A DNA stretch of 64,000 nucleotides from Stomorhina lunata (lineage: Eukaryota; Arthropoda; Insecta; Diptera; Rhiniidae). The stretch lies in NCBI GenBank assembly GCA_933228675.1, contig OW121742.1:113162739-113226738 (forward strand). Direction: 5' to 3'. Positions 36,838 to 50,104 of this stretch are shown here, one piece after another (within the stretch, counting starts at the first letter, position 1; every line of letters starts with the position of its first letter). Both the position numbers and the translations under genes were made by a program. The notes beneath the pieces were generated by a model. It was not told the DNA's origin. It ran no database searches and saw nothing but the letters and a program-made list of their open reading frames with translations.

Positions 36838-38325
36838 TTTTCTTTTTCTTTGATTATGATAGATAAAGCCAAATTAATGAAAATCTGTGATCACTGCAAA
36901 AAAAATGTATTTTTGAAATTTTTTTAAGAATAATGAAAATCTGTGATCACTCATTTTTTATACCAAAAATTGATTTTTTCTGTAAATTGTCTTAAGAAAA
37001 ACTTTAAACTCGATTTTCTAGTTAAATATGATAGATACAGAAAAAATAATGAAAATCTGTGATCACTCATTTTTCACACCAAAAATAATGAAAATCTGTA
37101 ATCACTCATTTTTCATATCAAAAATTTATTTTGTTGATATTTTTTTATGAAAAACTTTCAACTCGATTTTCTCGTTAATTATGATAGATACAGCCAAAAT
37201 AATGAAAATCTGTGATCACTAATTTTTTATACTAAAAATTGATTTTTTCTTTTAATTGCTTTAAGAAAAACTTTAAACTCGATTTTCTTGGTAAATATGA
37301 TAGATACAGCCAAAATAATGAAAATCTGTGATCACTTATTTTTTATACTAAAAATTTATTTTTTTGAAATTTTTTTAAGAACTTTAAACTTTTCTCGTTA
37401 ATAATCTGTGATCAGAAAAAAAAAATGAAAATCTGTGATTACTCATTTTTCATATCAAAAATTTATTTTTTTTTTAATTTTTTTTATGAAAAACTTCAAA
37501 CTCGATTTTATCATTAATTATGATAGATACAGCCAAAATAATGAAAATTTGTGAACACTCATTTTTCATAGAAAAAATGTATTTTTTTGAAATTTGAAAA
37601 AAAAACTTTAAACTCAATTTTTTCATTAATTATGATAGATACAGTCAAAATAATGAAAATTTGTGATCACTCATTTTTCATATCAAAAATTTATTTTTTC
37701 GAAATTTTTTTATGAAAAACTTTAAACTCGATTTTCTCGTTAATTATGATAGATACACCCAAAATAATGAAAATCTGTGATCACTCATTTTTCATATCAA
37801 ACATTTATTTTTTTGAAATATTTGTATGAAAAACTTAAAAACTCGATTTTCTCGTTGATTATGATAGATACAGCCAAAATAATGAAATCTGGGACCACTA
37901 ATTTTTTATACCAAAAATCTATTTTTTTTAATTTTTGTTTAAAAAAAACTTTAAACTCGTTTTTCTCTTTAATTATGATAGATACAAAATAATGAAAATC
38001 TATGATCACTCATTTTTCATACCAAAAAATTATTTTTTGAAATTTTTTTAAGAAAAACTTTAAACTCGATTTTCTCGTTAATTATGATAGATACAGACAA
38101 AATAATGAAAATCTGTGATCACTCTTTTTTCATACAAAAATCGGCTGTATTATGATAGATGCAGCTGAAATAATGAAAATCTGTGATCACTCACTTTTCA
38201 TACCAAAAATTTATTTTTTTTAAGTTTTTTAAGAAAAACCAAAAAATTTATGTTTTTGAAATTTTTTTTATGAAAGACTTTAACCTCGATTTTCTAAGAA
38301 AAAGTCAGAAAATTATTTACTTCAG
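36838..38325. repeat. Satellite of about 115 bp, block P
   Basis: About 13 units, mostly 110-117 bp, including some truncated copies (about 40-70 bp) near 36931, 37085 and 38170. The conserved landmark AATGAAAATCTGTGATCAC recurs, followed by TCATTTTTCATACC, A/T runs, AAACTCGATTTTCTCG and TTAATTATGATAGATACAG. It contains the palindrome GTGATCAC. Short open frames on both strands are repeat artefacts. Confidence 0.93.
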
Positions 38326-38865
38326 CAAAATAGTCAACATTTAAAAATCTATCTACTTATACTTATTTTAATATTTTAAGTCTAGTTCTATACTTTAAGA
38401 TACCTTTCATCCATTTTTCAACAGGCGATTGCACTTTTTCACTTGCTTTTAATTTACTTAAAATGCCCTCCTTAAGCTAATGACTTTCTAGTAAAATTCT
38501 TGGAATTTTTCATTCATTTCACTTTAAATATTTACCAATTTATAAAACTAGATTAAACAACTCAGCTGCAAAAGTACTTAAAAAAATTATGAAAAAACTG
38601 AAATAGTTTCTGAACTTTTATTTAAAGTAAATACGGAAAAATATTAAAACAAAAAAGAGAAAATATTATTAAAACATCTTATTTCCAAGTTACTTATCTT
38701 TGTATATGAATTCCTTTTTATTATAGTTATTTTTTATACATTTTTTATAATAACTATTTAGTTGCTTATATACATACACTGTTACAGCTACTTATATATG
38801 TATGTGACGAACCCAAGTGACCAAAGAATCGAACTAGCAATGCTTATGAACAACTTTTTGAGAAT
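38326..38865. other. AT-rich spacer
   Basis: No gene was recognised. TATATACATACA-like simple sequence lies near 38765-38805. A 65-codon frame at 38762-38959 runs into the 29-bp array and is not convincing. Confidence 0.65.
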
Positions 38866-41125
38866 GTATGAACCGACGACTAAAGTCATTATCAACAATA
38901 GAGGGCCACTAGAGTCCAACGACTTTAATGTACCCCTCTATAGTGAAAGACGACTTTAGAGCCTCCTCTATATTTTAGGTCGGCTACAGTGTCCTCCTCT
39001 ATAGTAAAGGACGACTATAGTCCCCCTCTATAGTAGAGAACGACTACAGTCCCACTCTATAGTATACGACGACTATAATAGAGGACGAATATAGTCCCCC
39101 TCTATAGTAGAGGATGACTATAGTCACTCTCTATAGTAGATTACGACTATACTTCCCCACTATACTAGAGGACGACTATAGTTTCCCTTAGTAGTAGATT
39201 ACGACTATAGTCCCCCTCTATAGTAGAGGACAACTACAGTCCCCCTATATAGAAGAGGACGACTATAGTCCCCTCTCTATAATAGAGGAGGACTATAGCC
39301 CCCAACTACAATAGAAGAGGACTATAGTCCTCCCTCTATAGTAGAGGAGGACTATAGCCCACAACTACAATAGAAGAGGACTATAGTCCTCCCTCTATAG
39401 TAGAGGAGGAATATAGTCCCCCCTCTATAGTAGTTGAGGATTAGAGTCCCCCTCTATAGTACAAGAGGACCATAGCCCCCCTTTATACAAGAGGAGTACT
39501 TTAGACCCCCTCTTTAGCAGAGGAGGACTTAAATACCCGCTCTATATTAGAGGAAGACTTTAGCCCCCCTCTATAGTAGAGGAGGACCTTAGTCCTCCCT
39601 CTATAGTAGAGGAGGACTTTAGTCCCCCCTCTATAGTAGAGTAGGACTTTAGTCCCTCCTCTATATTAGAGGAGGACTTTAGTCCCCCTTCTATAGTAGA
39701 GGAGGACTTTATTCCCACCTCTATAGTAGAGGAGGACTTTAGTCCCCCCTCTATAGTAGAGGAGGACTTAAGTCCCTCCTCTATAGTAGAGGTGGACTTT
39801 AGTCCCTCCTCTATAGTATAGGAGGACTTCTTTATAGTAGAGAAGGACTTTAGTCCCCCTCTATAGTAGAGGATGACTTTAGTCCCCCCTCTATAGTAGA
39901 GGAGGACTAAAGTCCCCCCTCTATATTAGAGGAGGACTCTAGTCCCCTCTAAAGAAGAGGAAAACCCTCTATAGAAGAGGGGGACTGTAGTCCCCCGCCT
40001 ACAGTAGAGGACGACTATAGTCCCCCTCTATAGTAGAGAACGACTACAGTCCCTATAATCCGCCTGTATAGTTGAAAACGAGTAAAGTCCCCCTCTATAG
40101 TAGAGGACGACTATAGTCCCCCCTATATAGTAGAGGACGACTATAGTCCACCTTTTTAGTTGAGGACGACTATAGTCCACCTCTATCGTAGAGGACCGCT
40201 AGAATCCACGTCTATAGAAGAGGGGGACTATAGTCCCCCGCCTACAGTAGAGGACGACTATAGTCCCCCTCTATAGTAGAGAACGACTATAGTCCCTATA
40301 ATCCGCCTGTATAGTAGAAAACGACTAAAGTCCCCCTCTATAGTAGAGGACCACTATAGTCCACCTTTTTACTTGAGGACGACTATAGTCCACCTCTATC
40401 GTAGAGGACCGCTAGAATCCACGTCTATAGTAGAGGACTACTATAGTCCCCCTCTATAATAGAAGAGGACAATAGTCCAAACCTATACTAAAGAACGACT
40501 ATGGTCCCCCTCTATACTTAATTGCGACTATACTAGAGGGCGACATAGTCCCTGTCTTAACTAGAGGGCGACATAGTCCCCCTCTTAACTAGAGGGCGAT
40601 ATAGTCCCCCTCTTAACTAGAGGGCGACATAGTCCCCCACTTAACTAGAGAGCGACTAGGGATACTATAGGGGACTACTATAGGCCCCCTCTATACTAGA
40701 GGATGACCAGAGGCTCCCTTAATACTAGAGGACGACTATAGTCCCCTTCTATACTAGAAGGCGACTATGGTCCCCCTCTATAGTAGGTCGCGACTATAGT
40801 CCCCCTCTATACTAGGTCGCGACTATAGTCTCTAAACTAGGGGGCGACTGTAGTACCCCTCTATACTAGTGTTCAACTATAGTCCTCTCTACACTAGAGG
40901 GCGACTATAGTCCCCCTCTATACTAGAGGACGACTATAGCCATCCTCTATACTAGAGGACTACTACAATCCCCGTCTTTACTAGAGGACGACTATAGGCT
41001 ATTCTATAGTAGAGGAGAACTATAGTCCTCCCCTATAGTAGATAGCGACTATAGTCCTCCTCTATAGTAGACGACGACTAGAGTCCCCCTCTATACTAGT
41101 GGACGGCTATAGTCTTCTTCTTTAG
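38866..41125. repeat. 29-bp GC-richer satellite, block Q1
   Basis: About 77 diverged copies of a 29-bp unit holding two hairpins, CCTCTA-TAG-TAGAGG and GACTATAGTC. Sub-arrays differ: GAGGAGGACTTTAGTCC at 39530-39940, and TTAACTAGAGGGCGACATAG near 40540-40650. A segmental duplication of about 240 bp is visible (AGAGGGGGACT at about 39976 and 40219). The array is much more heterogeneous than Q2. Confidence 0.94.
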
Positions 41126-42095
41126 TAAAGGTATAATATTTTTTACATTTTGGTTACCTGGGATATATAACAGTCAGAGTATATTCTATACATTATTAAT
41201 TTAACATATAACATTGCATACTTTTAGGATGTAGGGAGATTTTTATTTAAAGCATGTAAAAGGGATGAAGGAATAAGTAAGAATATAAAACAAATAAAAT
41301 GATGGCAAAAAAAATTAAATGAAAAAAAAAATAAATTGTAAGTAAATTTTAAATACGATTTAAATCAAATGAAATGCTAAGATTTACTCAACTATAAAAA
41401 TGAGGAAAAAAAATTGTTATAAAATATATGATATACCAAAACACATACATATGTATATACTCAATGTATAGAAGCAAAGTTTTAAAATAAAAATAAGAAA
41501 ATTGTATATTATGCAGAAATATGCAAGGATATGGGCATATAAGGAAACACTTAAAAGCAAATGAATAAGGTAAATCAGATATGGAGTTGATATACTACAA
41601 AAGTCTGAAGCTTTGACTGTAAGAGACCTACTCTATTCTATTTTAGTATTTTCTTACACACTTCAGTGGAGGCAAACATATCAATTTCATATTTCTGATC
41701 ATATTTTATTTTAACTTTTTTTATATTCATACTTACATACATATATACGAGTATTATTTCCATTTCCTTTTCCTTAGTTTTTACTTAAAACATATGGAAA
41801 CTTACCCATTTAAACACTGACAGATAGATGCTTGGAAGGACGGATGGTTGAGTAAAAAAATTCATATCAAACTGATGATAAACTTTTTAATACTTATCAT
41901 ATAAAATATTAGCAGTCAGAGGGACAGACAATCAAATATTCTTTACGACTACTTAAGAGGGTGGAATTTAATTTGGACTGATGAGCAAATACTTAAGATA
42001 CGATTATTTTATCTTTCTTTTTTTATTAAAATTTTAAAACCAAAGTTGTTATGGTAATGAAAATTCATATTAAAAAATTTGTATACAGACATTTT
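41126..42095. other. AT-rich spacer between the two 29-bp arrays
   Basis: About 1 kb of very AT-rich DNA with TACATATGTATATAC-type simple sequence (about 41443-41460). No gene was recognised. Flanking arrays are in the same orientation, as for I and J. Confidence 0.65.
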
Positions 42096-45000
42096 TCAAC
42101 TGTAGTCTACTACAGTCCTCCAAAGTAGTCCAAAACGACTTCAATTATCATCTATAATACGTCCTCTATTATAGGTGATGATTGTGCCCCTCTATAGTAG
42201 AGGACGACTATAGTCCCCCTCTATAGTAGAGGGCGACTATAGTCCCCATCTAAAGTAGAGGGCGACTATAGTCCCCCTCTATAGAAGAGGGCGACTATAG
42301 TCCCCCTCTATAGTAGAGGGCGACTATAGTCCCCTTCTATAGTAGAGGGCGAATATAGTCCCCCTCTATAGTATAGGGCGACAGTAGGCCCCATCTATAG
42401 TAGACGGCGACTATAATCCCCCTTTATAGAAGAGGGCGACTATAGTCCCCATCTTTAGTAGAGGGCGACTATAGTCCCCTCTATAGTTAAGGGCGACTAT
42501 AGTCCCCCTCTATAGTAGAGGACGACTATAGTCCCCCTCTATAGTAGAGGACGACTATAGTCGCCCTCTATAGTAGAGGACGACTTTAGTCCCCCTCTAT
42601 AGTAGAGGGCGACTATAGTCCCCTCTACAGTAGAGGACTACAATAGTCCCCCTCTATAGTAGAGGACGACTATAGTCCCCCTCTATAGTTGAGGGCGACT
42701 ATAGTCCCCCTCTACAGTAGAGGGCGACTATAGTCCCCCTCTATAGTTGAGGGCGACTATAGTCCCCCTCTATAGTAGAGGGCGACTATAGTCCCCTCTA
42801 TAGTAGAGGACTACAATAGTCCCCCTCTATAGTAGAGGACGACTATAGTCCCCCTCTATAGTAGAGGACGACTATAGTCCCCTCTATAGTAGAGGACTAC
42901 AATAGTCCCCCTCTATAGTAGAGGACGACTATAGTCCCCCTCTATAGTAGAGGACGACTATAGTCCCCCTCTATAGTAGAGGATGACTATAGTCCCCCTC
43001 AATAGTAGAGGGCGACTATAGTCCCCCTCTATAGCTGAGGGCAACTATAGTCCCCCTCTATAGTAGAGGGCGACTATAGTCCCCTCTATAGTAGAGGACT
43101 ACAATAGTCCCCCTCTATAGTAGAGGACGACTATAGTCCCCCTCTATAGTAGAGGACGACTATAGTCCCCCTCTATAGTTTAGGATGACTATAGTCCCCC
43201 TCTATAGTAGAGGACGACTATAGTCCCCCTCTATAGTAGAGGACAACTATAGTCCCCCTCTATAGTAGAGGACGACTTTAGTCCCCCTCTATAGTAGAAG
43301 ACTACTATAGTCTATCTCTATAGTTTATTACGACTTTAGTCGCCCTCTATAGTAGAGGACGACTTTAGTCGCCCTCTATAGTAGAGGACGACTTTAGTCG
43401 CCCTCTATAGTAGAGGACGACTTTAGTCGCCATCTATAGTAGAGGAGGACTTTAGTCCCCCTCTATAGTAGAGGACGACTATAGTCCCCCTCTATAGTAG
43501 AGGACGATTATAGTCTATCTCTATAGTATAGGACGACTTTAGTCGCCCTCTATAGTAGATTACGATTTTAGTCGCCCTCTATAGTAGAGGACGACTTTAG
43601 TCGCCCTCTATAGAAGAGGACGACTTAAGTCGCCCTCTATAGTAGAGAACGACTTTAGTCGCCCTCTATAGTAGAGGACGACTTTAGTCGCCCTCTATAG
43701 TAGAGGACGACTCTAGTCGCCCTCTATAGTAGAGGACGACCTTAGTCGCCCTCTATAGTAGAGGACGACTTTAGTCGCCCTCTATAGTAGAGGAAGACTT
43801 TAGTCGCCCTCTATAGTAGAGGACGACTTTAGTCGCCCTCTATAGTAGAGGACGACTTTAGTCGCCCTCTATAGTAGAGGACGACTTTAGTCGCCCTCTA
43901 TAGTAGAGGACGACTTTAGTCGCCCTCTATAGTAGAGGACGACTTTAGTCGCCCTCTATAGTAGAGGACGACTTTAGTCGCCCTCTATAGTAGAGGACGA
44001 CTATAGTCCCCCTCTATAGTAGAGGACAACTATAGTCCCCCTCTATAGTAGAGGACGACTTTAGTCCCCCTCTATAGTAGAAGACTACTATAGTCTATCT
44101 CTATAGTATATTACGACTTTAGTCGCCCTCTATAGTAGAGGACGACTTTAGTCGCCCTCTATAGTAGAGGACGACTTTAGTCGCCCTCTATAGTAGAGGA
44201 CGACTTTAGTCGCCCTCTATAGTAGAGGACGACTTTAGTCGCCCTCTATAGTAGAGGACGACTTTAGTCGCCATCTATAGTAGAGGAGGACTTTAGTCCC
44301 CCTCTATAGTAGAGGACGACTATAGTCCCCCTCTATAGTAGAGGACGATTATAGTCTATCTCTATAGTATAGGACGACTTTAGTCGCCCTCTATAGTAGA
44401 TTACGATTTTAGTCGCCCTCTATAGTAGAGGACGACTTTAGTCGCCCTCTATAGAAGAGGACGACTTAAGTCGCCCTCTATAGTAGAGAACGACTTTAGT
44501 CGCCCTCTATAGTAGAGGACGACTTTAGTCGCCCTCTATAGTAGAGGACGACTTTAGTCGCCCTCTATAGTAGAGGACGACTTTAGTCGCCCTCTATAGT
44601 AGAGGACGACTTTAGTCGCCCTCTATAGTAGAGGACGACTTTAGTCGCCCTCTATAGTAGAGGACGACTTTAGTCGCCCTCTATAGTAGAGGACGACTTT
44701 AGTCGCCCTCTATAGTAGAGGACGACTTTAGTCGCCCTCTATAGTAGAGGACGACTTTAGTCCCCCTCTATAGTAGAGGACGACTATAGTCTATCTCTAT
44801 AGTATAGGACGACTTTAGTCGCCCTCTATAGTAGAGGACGACTTTAGTCCCCCTCTATAGTAGAGGACGACTATAGTCTATCTCTATAGTATAGGACGAC
44901 TTTAGTCGCCCTCTATAGTAGAGGACGACTTTAGTCGCCCTCTATAGTAGAGGACGACTTTAGTCGCCCTCTATAGTAGAGGACGACTTTAGTCGCCCTC

Positions 45001-45795
45001 TATAGTAGAGGACGACTTTAGTCGCCCTCTATAGTAGAGGACGACTTTAGTCCCCCTCTATAGTAGAGGACGACTATAGTCTATCTCTATAGTATAGGAC
45101 GACTTTAGTCGCCCTCTATAGTAGAGGACGACTTTAGTCCCCCTCTATAGTAGAGGACGACTATAGTCTATCTCTATAGTATAGGACGACTTTAGTCGCC
45201 CTCTATAGTAGAGGACGACTTTAGTCGCCCTCTATAGAAGAGGACGACTTAAGTCGCCCTCTATAGTATAGGGCGACTTTAGTCGCCCTCTTAGTAGAGG
45301 ACGACTTTAGTCGCCTCTATAGATGAGGACGACTTAAGTCGCCCTCTATAGTAGAGGACGACTTTTTTCGCCCTCTATAGTAGAGGACGACTTTAGTCCC
45401 CCTCTATAGTAGAGGATGACTATAGCCCCCCTCTATAGTAGAGGACGACTATAGTCCACCTCTATAGTACTTTACTCCCCCTCTATAGTAGAGGACGACT
45501 ATAGTCCCTCTCTATAATAGAGGACTACTATAGTCTATCTCTATAGTAGAGGACGACTTTAGTCGCCCTCTATAGTAGAGGACGACTTTAGTCGCCACCT
45601 ATAGTAGAGGGCGACTAAAGTCCCCCTCTATAGTAGAGGGCGACTATAGTCCCCCTCTATAGTAGAGGGCGACTATAGTCCCCCTCTATAGTAGAGGACG
45701 ACTATAGTCTATAGTAGAAGACGCCTATAGTCATTCTCTATAATAAAGGACGACTATAGTCCCCCTCTATAGTAGAGGACGTGTATATTGACTAT
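42096..45795. repeat. 29-bp GC-richer satellite, block Q2
   Basis: About 127 copies of 29 bp. The left part (to about 43260) is GACTATAGTCCCCCTC; the right part is mostly GACGACTTTAGTCGCCCTC. Higher-order structure is clear: the AGTCTATCTCTATAG variant pairs recur 783 bp apart (43311 and 44094, 27 units), and a ten-unit block repeats at 290 bp (44790 and 45080; 44877 and 45167). Every unit carries CTATAG. Confidence 0.97.
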
Positions 45796-46890
45796 TTTTC
45801 TATAGGAAATGTTTTAAATATTTCTTATGTGTAGAAATCATTTGAGAAATGATTTTCTTTTATAAAAAACTCATAATTCCACCTGCATATTTTCTACAAG
45901 TTCGTAGACCCTTAACATATGCAACACTTATGAACAAATGATTTATAGCACAGACACACTGTCACACAAAAACTGGCAAAAACTTTGTTAAGCGCAAAAA
46001 ATTGTGGCAAAGAAAACTTTTCTTACCTGAAGACGACTAAAGAAAATGATATAAAACGTTATAGAAACCCAAAATAGAAAGAAAAGCCACGTATGTGGTT
46101 GAAAACTAAAACTCTACTTATTTGTTTTATATTTTTTTTGCTTTTTAAGTTGACACTGGAATCAGTTAACACCCAAGCAATGATCATCGTTTTGTAATAT
46201 AAAGAAAAATCTTTTTTGCTACTCTCATGCTTCTTTTTATAAAATTTTCCACCACCACCAAGACCAACAAGAACTTTCAAATGCAGTTTGTTTGAAGGCT
46301 TGAAAGTATTTGCCTTTTTTTGTCAAACTTTTTTGCCCGAATAGGCGGATAATATTTAATGTTTTCTAATGGAAAAACTTTGTCATAAAAAAGAGTTTGT
46401 ATTTGTTTTAAAGGGGGCGGGGACTAAGAAAAATACTTTTTCCCAGAAATGATTATTTGTTTTTGTTACATATGTAACACAGACATTTATAAACCGATTT
46501 AAGTTGAAACTTAAAATATAACCCCAAAACATTTATTTACTCTTTTCTTTAGTTCGAGAAGTTCTTAAATTTTTTTTCTTTTAATTTTTCATTTTTTCTA
46601 TTTATAATTTTTTTTGCTACTCTTCAAATGGTTTAAAAATAACTAGAATTCTTAAGTTGTTTTAAAAAGTTTCTTCTTGTATTTATTTGTAATTTTACAT
46701 TGCAGCGACTGCAGCTGCATTTCCAGAACTTTTTTTTTTTGTGAAGGAATTGTCAATATAACGATTTTAAAGCAAATAGTACTTAAGTACCAGAAAAATG
46801 AAAGACCAGTAAGAAAATAAGAAGCAAAGACAATTGAGAGACCCTACACTAATAGTATTATACTAATACTACCAGGAGGGAAGTGTTTTT
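45796..46890. other. Spacer containing a putative recursive splice site
   Basis: Unique AT-rich DNA. A minus-strand CAG|GTAAGA site at 46026/46027 is described separately. On the plus strand TACATTGCAG (about 46697-46706) is followed by about 42 open codons, but the order of signals is weak and the strand is opposite, so no exon is called. Confidence 0.6.
46017..46060 (-). promoter_or_regulatory. Putative recursive (ratchet) splice site, minus strand
   Basis: On the minus strand the sequence reads CATTTTCTTTAG then TCGTCTTCAG|GTAAGA, with the junction between 46027 and 46026. A pyrimidine-rich tract, CAG and an immediately adjacent GTAAG donor is the layout of zero-nucleotide-exon recursive splice sites known from long Drosophila introns. 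An alternative is a 10-nt micro-exon (TCGTCTTCAG) between the CTTTAG acceptor and the same donor. It lies 13.9 kb downstream of the candidate exon at 59907-60000 in the same direction. Confidence 0.4.
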
Positions 46891-46892
46891 GC

Positions 46893-48800
46893 TATTTCCT
46901 ATAAAAAAAGGAAATTTTTGAAAAATTTCCTATAAAAAATTAGATTTTTGAAAAATTACCTAAAAAAAATTTTTGAAAATTTTTCTATAAAATAGAAAAT
47001 TATTGAAAAATTTCCTCTAAAAAATAGGAAATTTTTGGAAAAATTTCCTTTAAAAAATATGAAATTTTTAGAAAAACTTCTTTTAAAAAATAGCAAATTT
47101 TTGAAAAATTTCCTTTAAAAAATAGGAAATTTTTGAAAAATTTACTTTAAATATAATAAATTTTTGGAAAAATTCCTTAAAAAATGGGAATTTTTTGAAA
47201 ACTTTCCTATAAAAAAAGGAAATTTTTTTTTGAAAAATTTCCTTTAAAAAAAAGGAAATTTTTGAAAAATTTCTTTTAAAAAAAGGAAATTTTTGAAAAA
47301 TTTCCTTTAAAAAAAAAGGAAATTTTTGAAAATTTTCCTTTAAAAAAGGAAATTTTTGAAAAATTTCCTTTAAAAAAAAGGAAATTTTTTAAAAATTTCC
47401 TTTAAAAAAAAGGAAATTTTTGAAAAATTTCCTTTAAAAAAAAGGAAATTTTTGAAAAATTTCCTTTAAAAAAAAGGAAATTTTTGAAAAATTTCCTTTA
47501 AAAAAAAGGAAATTTTTGAAAAATTTCCTTTAAAAAAAGGAAATTTTTGAAAATTTTCCTTTAAAAAAAAGGAAATTTTTGAAAAATTTCCTTTAAAAAA
47601 AAGGAAATTTTTGAAAAATTTCCTTTAAAAAAAGGAAATTTTTGAAAAATTTCCTTTAAAAAAAAGGAAATTTTTGAAAAATTTCCTTTAAAAAAAAGGA
47701 AATTTTTGAAAAATTTCCTTTAAAAAAAGGAAATTTTTGAAAAATTTCCTTTAAAAAAAAGGAAATTTTTTAAAAATTTCCTTGAAAAAAAAAAGGAAAT
47801 TTTTGAAAAATTTCCTTTAAAAAAAGGAAATTTTTGAAAAATTTTCTTAAAAAAAAGGAAATTTTTGAAAAATTTCCTTAAAAAAAAGGAAATTTTTGAA
47901 AAATTTCCTTTAAAAAAAAGGAATTTTTTGAAAAATTTCCTTTAAAAAAAGGAAATTTTTGAAAAATTTCCTTTAAAAAAAGGAAATTTTTGAAAAATTT
48001 TATATTAAAAAATAGGAAATTTTTGAAAAATTTCCTTTAAAAAATAGGAAATTTTTGAAAAATTTCCTTTAAAAAATAGGAAATTTTTGAAAAATTTCCT
48101 TTAAAAAATAGGAAATTTTTGAAAAATTCCCTTTAAAAAATAGGAAATTTTTGAAAAATTTCCTTTAAAAAATAGGAAATTTTTGAAAAATTTCCTATAA
48201 AAAATAGGAAATTTTTGAAAACTTTCCTTTAAAAATAGGAAATTTTTGAAAAATTTCCTTTAAAAATAGGAAATTTTTGAAAAATTTCCTATAAAAAATA
48301 GGAAATTTTTGAAAAATTTCCTTTAAAAATAGGACATTTTTGAAAATTTTCCTTTAAAATTAGTAAATTTTTGAAAAATTTCCTTTACAAAATAGGAAAT
48401 TTTTGAAAAAATTCCTTTATAAAATAGGAAATTTTTGAAAAATTTCCTTTAAAAAATACGAAATTTTTGAAAATTTTCATTTAGCAAATAGGAAATTTTT
48501 GAAAAATTTCCTTTAAAAAATTGGAAATTTTTGAAAAATTTCCTTTAAAAAATTGGAAATTTTTGAAAAATTTCCTTTAAAATACAGAAAATTTTAAAAA
48601 TTTTTGGAAAAATTTCCTTTAAAAAATAGGAAATTTTTGAAAAATTTCCTTTAAAAAATAGGAAATTTTTGAAAAATTTCCTTTAAAAAATAGGAAATTT
48701 TTGAAAATGTTCCTTTAAAATATAAGAAATTTTTGAAAAGCTTTCTATCAAAATAAGAAAAATTTTGAAAAATTTCCTATAAAAATAGGAAATTTTTGAA
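46893..48800. repeat. 31/32-bp AT-only palindromic satellite, block R
   Basis: About 60 copies. The unit holds GGAAATTTTT-G-AAAAATTTCC (10-bp arms, single-base centre) followed by TTTAAAAAAA. The length varies by A-run slippage (29-35 bp). Edges have AAAAAATAGGAAA, the centre AAAAAAAAGGAAA, so homogenisation is strongest in the middle. Confidence 0.95.
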
Positions 48801-50100
48801 TGTAGTTCAATATTTTCAAAGGGTTCATATATGATGATGACAAACCTTCTTTTTTATCCTAAATCTTTTCTGCTTTTCATTTTCTTATGTTTCCCTTCAA
48901 ATATTTTTCGGCAGAAATATTTAGTTTGTCTTTCTGTTTCAATTGAAATGAACATTTCTTCTTAAAAAATCTCACAAAGTTTTATTTTTTCTTAGTTCAA
49001 GTATTTTAAGTGGTTTTATAGTTTTTCAATATTTTCTTTATTTTTCAAAAATTTGTATGTATTTAATCTGCTCAAACTCCTTGATGTTTCGTATTTGGTA
49101 CTTCTTTTAAATACTTTTAAATGTCAATACTTTGCTTTCAATATTTCGTATGTCCTTTGAGCAAATCAATGTTTAAATATTTCTTTACAATTGGTTATAT
49201 TTTTTTTATTTTTGGGATAATGTTAATTTTTCTTTTGGTACTAAACTTTTTTTGATGTAATTTTCCTCTAAAGAATGAATCAAGTTGGAATAACTGTAAG
49301 TCTTAAAAGAGGTTAAGTATATAATGAAGCATTTTTAGAAGGAAAAAGGGGAAAAACTGTAAAAAAAAAGCAGAATTTGCCTAAAACAATTTTTGTTTAC
49401 TTGCCATTTTCAGCTTAAGGATTAGAAATGATTTTCGTCTTTTCATGACGACGATGATGATGATCGTCATCATGACAACGTAGTTGTTATTGTTAATTTT
49501 ATCTTTTTTCAAATCCTTAAAATACCCTTAGCCGCTATTCCATTAGCTTCAAAACGAAAAAAAAAACATTTAATGGCTTTTACCAGAGGACTAGATAAAT
49601 CTTTGTCAGAGTATAAAAAAAAATTAAGCTTTAAATCAACTTAAGTGACACATGCTCTTAATGTAAAAGATTTGAAAATAAATTTAATTTGAAAATTTTT
49701 AAAAGAATCTCAAAAAAAAATAATTATCCTTTTACATCTAAGATCCTAAAGTAACTTATGAGCTCTAAATATTTTCACATAAAATCCGTATATGCAAATA
49801 TAAGCAAAGAAATCCGAACCGGTTGTAAAACTGTAAGTATTGCAATTTTAATAGCCTTAAGAAAATCCATTTCAATTTTTTTTTCTTTACTTTTTTTAAA
49901 TCGTTTCAAGACATTTCTGTCTTATCATATTCAAAATATAAATTATTTTTATAAATGTAATCATATTTATGGGAGTATTGGAGAGATAGTTACCTACACA
50001 TGCTAATACTTATCATAAAATGTGAGAGAATTTGTAAATAAGAAAAACACTAAGGCCTCAGTTAGCAACACGAAAGCAAAGTCCACAGAAAAGTCATGCC
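48801..50100. other. AT-rich spacer
   Basis: No gene was recognised. A GAT/ATC trinucleotide stretch with inverted symmetry (GACGACGATGATGATG then ATCGTCATCATGAC) lies at about 49446-49476. An 82-codon frame at 49758-50006 has no recognisable features. Confidence 0.65.
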
Positions 50101-50104
50101 AAAG

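Noticed and set aside
46697..46830. Plus-strand acceptor-like TACATTGCAG followed by about 42 open codons
   Set aside because: The frame includes a poly-Phe run from a T-tract, the donor is poor, and it conflicts in strand with the better minus-strand signals nearby.
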